Shown piece after piece: positions 6,124 to 7,251 of a DNA stretch of 7,251 nt (position 1 is the stretch's first letter; every line of letters starts with the position of its first letter). The notes below the pieces were generated by a model that did no database searches, had not been told where the DNA came from, and saw only the letters and a list, made by a program, of their open reading frames with translations. The DNA is from CAZFZQ01 sp964522845 (GTDB lineage: Bacteria > Patescibacteriota > Patescibacteriia > GCA-002772895), in contig CAZFZQ010000043.1 in NCBI GenBank assembly GCA_964522845.1, forward strand, positions 1 to 7,251, given 5' to 3'. Made by a program: the position numbers and the translations under genes.

Positions 6124-6400
6124 CGCGGAGAAACTGCTTGAACTCGTTGCCGATTTTTATTTCCGGAATAAATGGTTTAATCCGGATAAAATGGCAAAAG
6201 CCCACGCCGTTTTTCTGAAATTGGTTGACAGAATCTATAGAGGAGAACTGTTGGAGCTGGCTACTTGCGCTTTGCCCAATCAATATACTTGGGCGAGAAT
6301 CGCAAAAATTGTTCTTTTTGGAAAAGACAATAGGATTCCCCAAAACGATTGGATAAGGGCGCTTGGCATTCAGGTGACAAAAAACAATCCCAAGCCATAA
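6101..6400 (+). CDS. Small protein of unknown function at the end of the glycan operon
   Basis: I do not recognise this protein. The start chosen is GTG at 6101, because AAAGAGGTG ends 4 nt before it, giving 99 residues and a 23-nt overlap with the upstream gene. An in-frame ATG at 6074 (108 residues) has no Shine-Dalgarno sequence, and one at 6044 even less support. The protein appears soluble and mostly helical: KLLELVADFYFRNKWFNPDKMAKAH, then HAVFLKLVDRIYRGELLEL, then an aromatic stretch around YTWARIAKIVLFG. There is no signal peptide, membrane segment, cysteine motif or catalytic signature. Position and overlap place it in the glycosyltransferase transcript, and a terminator overlaps its stop codon. 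That does not prove a glycan role: it may be an unrelated passenger. Confidence 0.65.
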   Translation: MPHSFPCDAEKLLELVADFYFRNKWFNPDKMAKAHAVFLKLVDRIYRGELLELATCALPNQYTWARIAKIVLFGKDNRIPQNDWIRALGIQVTKNNPKP

Positions 6401-6427
6401 GACGGTTGATTTAAGCCGTCTTTTTTG
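6399..6427 (+). terminator. Rho-independent terminator of the glycan operon
   Basis: The stem AAGACGG (6399-6405) pairs with CCGTCTT (6416-6422) around a 10-nt loop that can close further with TT/AA and a bulged G. It continues into a T run (6421-6426). The first stem bases overlap the stop codon of the last operon gene. Confidence 0.8.
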
Positions 6428-6433
6428 TTATCC

Positions 6434-6641
6434 TGTCCATATGCCCCGTATAACAACCTCTGGAAGTGCCGCCTCTCAAAATGTTTGCGGTTTCCTGCGG
6501 TCAAAGACGGCGGCACAAATGCGCCAAACGCGTCAATAGAGTATTTGTAAGTATTTTAAAAGTATAAATAATTTCAATTGCTAAAGTTCTTAATGCTTTG
6601 AGAGCGTTTGGCACCAGAGGTTAATATACGGGGTATGGACA
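6434..6641. repeat. Long imperfect inverted repeat whose right arm holds the smpB start
   Basis: Five blocks pair in order between the arms. TGTCCATA (6434-6441) pairs with 6634-6641, CCCCGTATA (6444-6452) with 6625-6633, AACCTCTGG (6455-6463) with 6614-6622, TGCC (6467-6470) with 6610-6613, and CTCTCAAA (6473-6480) with 6597-6604. That is 38 Watson-Crick pairs, interrupted by left-side bulges of 2 and 3 nt, a 2x2 mismatch and a 2-by-5 internal loop. The loop of 116 nt is GC-rich in its first half and very AT-rich in its second. The second half contains TATAAA (6563-6568), a possible -10 without a good -35. The right arm includes AGAGG (6616-6620) and the smpB ATG (6635). No other gene is visible between 6428 and 6634. 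Confidence 0.85.
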
Positions 6642-7081
6642 AATATCTGGCGGAAAATAAAAAGGCTTATTTTGACTATGAAATCCTGGAAAAATTTGAG
6701 GCCGGGATTGTTTTGCGCGGATATGAAGTTAAGGCCGTAAAAAATGGCAATATCGGCTTAAAAGGCGCCTACGTTACCTTTCACAACGGCGCGCCTTTTT
6801 TAACCAACGCTTATATCGGTTTATATAAGCCGGCGGGTAAAATAGAGGAGTATGATCCCGAGCGATCGCGCCAGCTTTTGCTTAAAAACAAAGAAATCCG
6901 TTATTTAACAGGAAAAAAAGAGGAGAGGGGCTTGACAATCGTGCCTCTTTTGGTGTATATTAAGGGGAGCAAGGTTAAGATTCAGATTGGTGTGGGCAAA
7001 GGCAAGCGCCAGTTTGAGAAGAAAGAAAAAATAAAAAAGCGCGATTTGGAGCGCGAAATCAAGAGAACGTTGAAAATATAG
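6635..7081 (+). CDS. smpB: SsrA-binding protein SmpB
   Basis: Binds the tRNA-like part of tmRNA and brings it into the empty A site of stalled ribosomes, acting as the missing codon-anticodon mimic in trans-translation. The 148 residues are close to the usual 150-160. The N-terminus has the family pattern AENKKAYFDY, then EKFEAGIVLRGYEVKAVKNG (residues 19-38) and LKGAYV. PLLVYIKGSKVKIQIGVGKGKRQFEKKE is the characteristic late beta-barrel, followed by the basic helical tail (KKRDLEREIKR) that enters the mRNA channel. The ATG at 6635 gives the canonical start; a TTG at 6608 would add nine atypical residues. AGAGG lies 14 nt upstream, farther than usual, and both it and the ATG fall in the right arm of the inverted repeat at 6434-6641, so translation may be modulated by structure. 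ssrA follows 5 nt after the stop. Confidence 0.96.
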   Translation: MDKYLAENKKAYFDYEILEKFEAGIVLRGYEVKAVKNGNIGLKGAYVTFHNGAPFLTNAYIGLYKPAGKIEEYDPERSRQLLLKNKEIRYLTGKKEERGLTIVPLLVYIKGSKVKIQIGVGKGKRQFEKKEKIKKRDLEREIKRTLKI

Positions 7082-7086
7082 ATCTT

Positions 7087-7251
7087 GGGGATGCCAGGTA
7101 TCGATGGAAATATAAGCAATGTATGCAGGCAAGGAGACCGAACTTCTTTAATCAAATCGGAAAATAATAAGTGTAAACTTATTGAGCAGAGCTAAAAGCG
7201 CATTGGCTAACGCCTTCGCGCCGCAGTTCGCAATGGCCGTCGCTTAAGTGC
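7087..7251 (+). ncRNA. ssrA: tmRNA, 5' part, cut by the window end
   Basis: The transfer-messenger RNA that rescues stalled ribosomes with SmpB. The 5' end is taken at GGGGATG (acceptor strand), followed by GGTATCGATGG, a variant of the usual GGNTTCGACNGG D-arm region. AATAAGT and ACTTATT (7166-7183) form a perfect hairpin around GTAA, at the place where E. coli tmRNA has its GUCG-CAAA-CGAC hairpin. Aligning these puts the resume codon at GTA (7173-7175), with U and A conserved at -5 and -4. From there an open frame of 24 codons, beginning VNLLSR and ending QFAMAVA, reaches TAA at 7245-7247. The tag is longer than the common 10-16 residues. The 3' half with the remaining pseudoknots and T-arm lies beyond the window. 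No promoter fits in the 5-nt gap after smpB, so co-transcription and processing are likely. Confidence 0.85.

Noticed and set aside
6441..6539. Short plus-strand ORF of 32 codons starting MPRITTSG between the operon terminator and smpB
   Set aside because: It has no ribosome binding site, its start lies in the left arm of the inverted repeat, and it shows no recognisable sequence. Chance is the simpler explanation.

Overview
The window looks like a stretch of a small-genome, AT-rich bacterium of the Candidate Phyla Radiation (Patescibacteria, probably Parcubacteria-like). This is inferred from the compact layout, the A/T homopolymer-rich coding style, short ATGA or longer overlaps between genes, an smpB-ssrA pair, a compact type-A RNase P RNA, and two kinds of low-complexity repeat read through in frame inside a gene. 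TGA is used as an ordinary stop (three of the glycosyltransferase genes end with it), which argues against the Gracilibacteria/SR1 code in which TGA is glycine. No taxonomic marker is complete enough to go further by eye.

Left region (1-1379): two near-identical 20-bp tandem copies at the very edge resemble the inner repeats of an IS21-type transposon end. They are followed by a near-consensus promoter and a gene for a small secreted protein of unknown function. That gene converges on a small minus-strand hypothetical gene, and the two share a bidirectional terminator. The minus-strand gene lies downstream of rnpB (RNase P RNA, minus strand), which has its own strong promoter and terminator.

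Centre (1425-6400): a tightly packed plus-strand operon for surface glycan or glycolipid assembly. It encodes a membrane polyprenyl-phosphate sugar-phosphotransferase that would start the glycan on a lipid carrier, three consecutive GT4-fold glycosyltransferases that would extend it, and a small protein of unknown function at the end, then a terminator. Flippase, polymerase and nucleotide-sugar genes are not in the window. The third glycosyltransferase carries two separate repeat-derived segments in its C-terminal domain: a C/G-rich palindrome and a CAGTTAGCAGT-type repeat. Both preserve the reading frame.

Right region (6434-7251): the trans-translation pair. smpB is followed after 5 nt by the 5' part of ssrA (tmRNA), cut by the window edge after its tag-coding part. 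The predicted tag is long (24 codons) and ends in AMAVA. Upstream of smpB is an imperfect inverted repeat with 38 pairable positions. Its right arm contains the smpB Shine-Dalgarno-like sequence and start codon. This is the least explained structure in the window, and could be a regulatory hairpin, a MITE-like insertion or an old inversion site.
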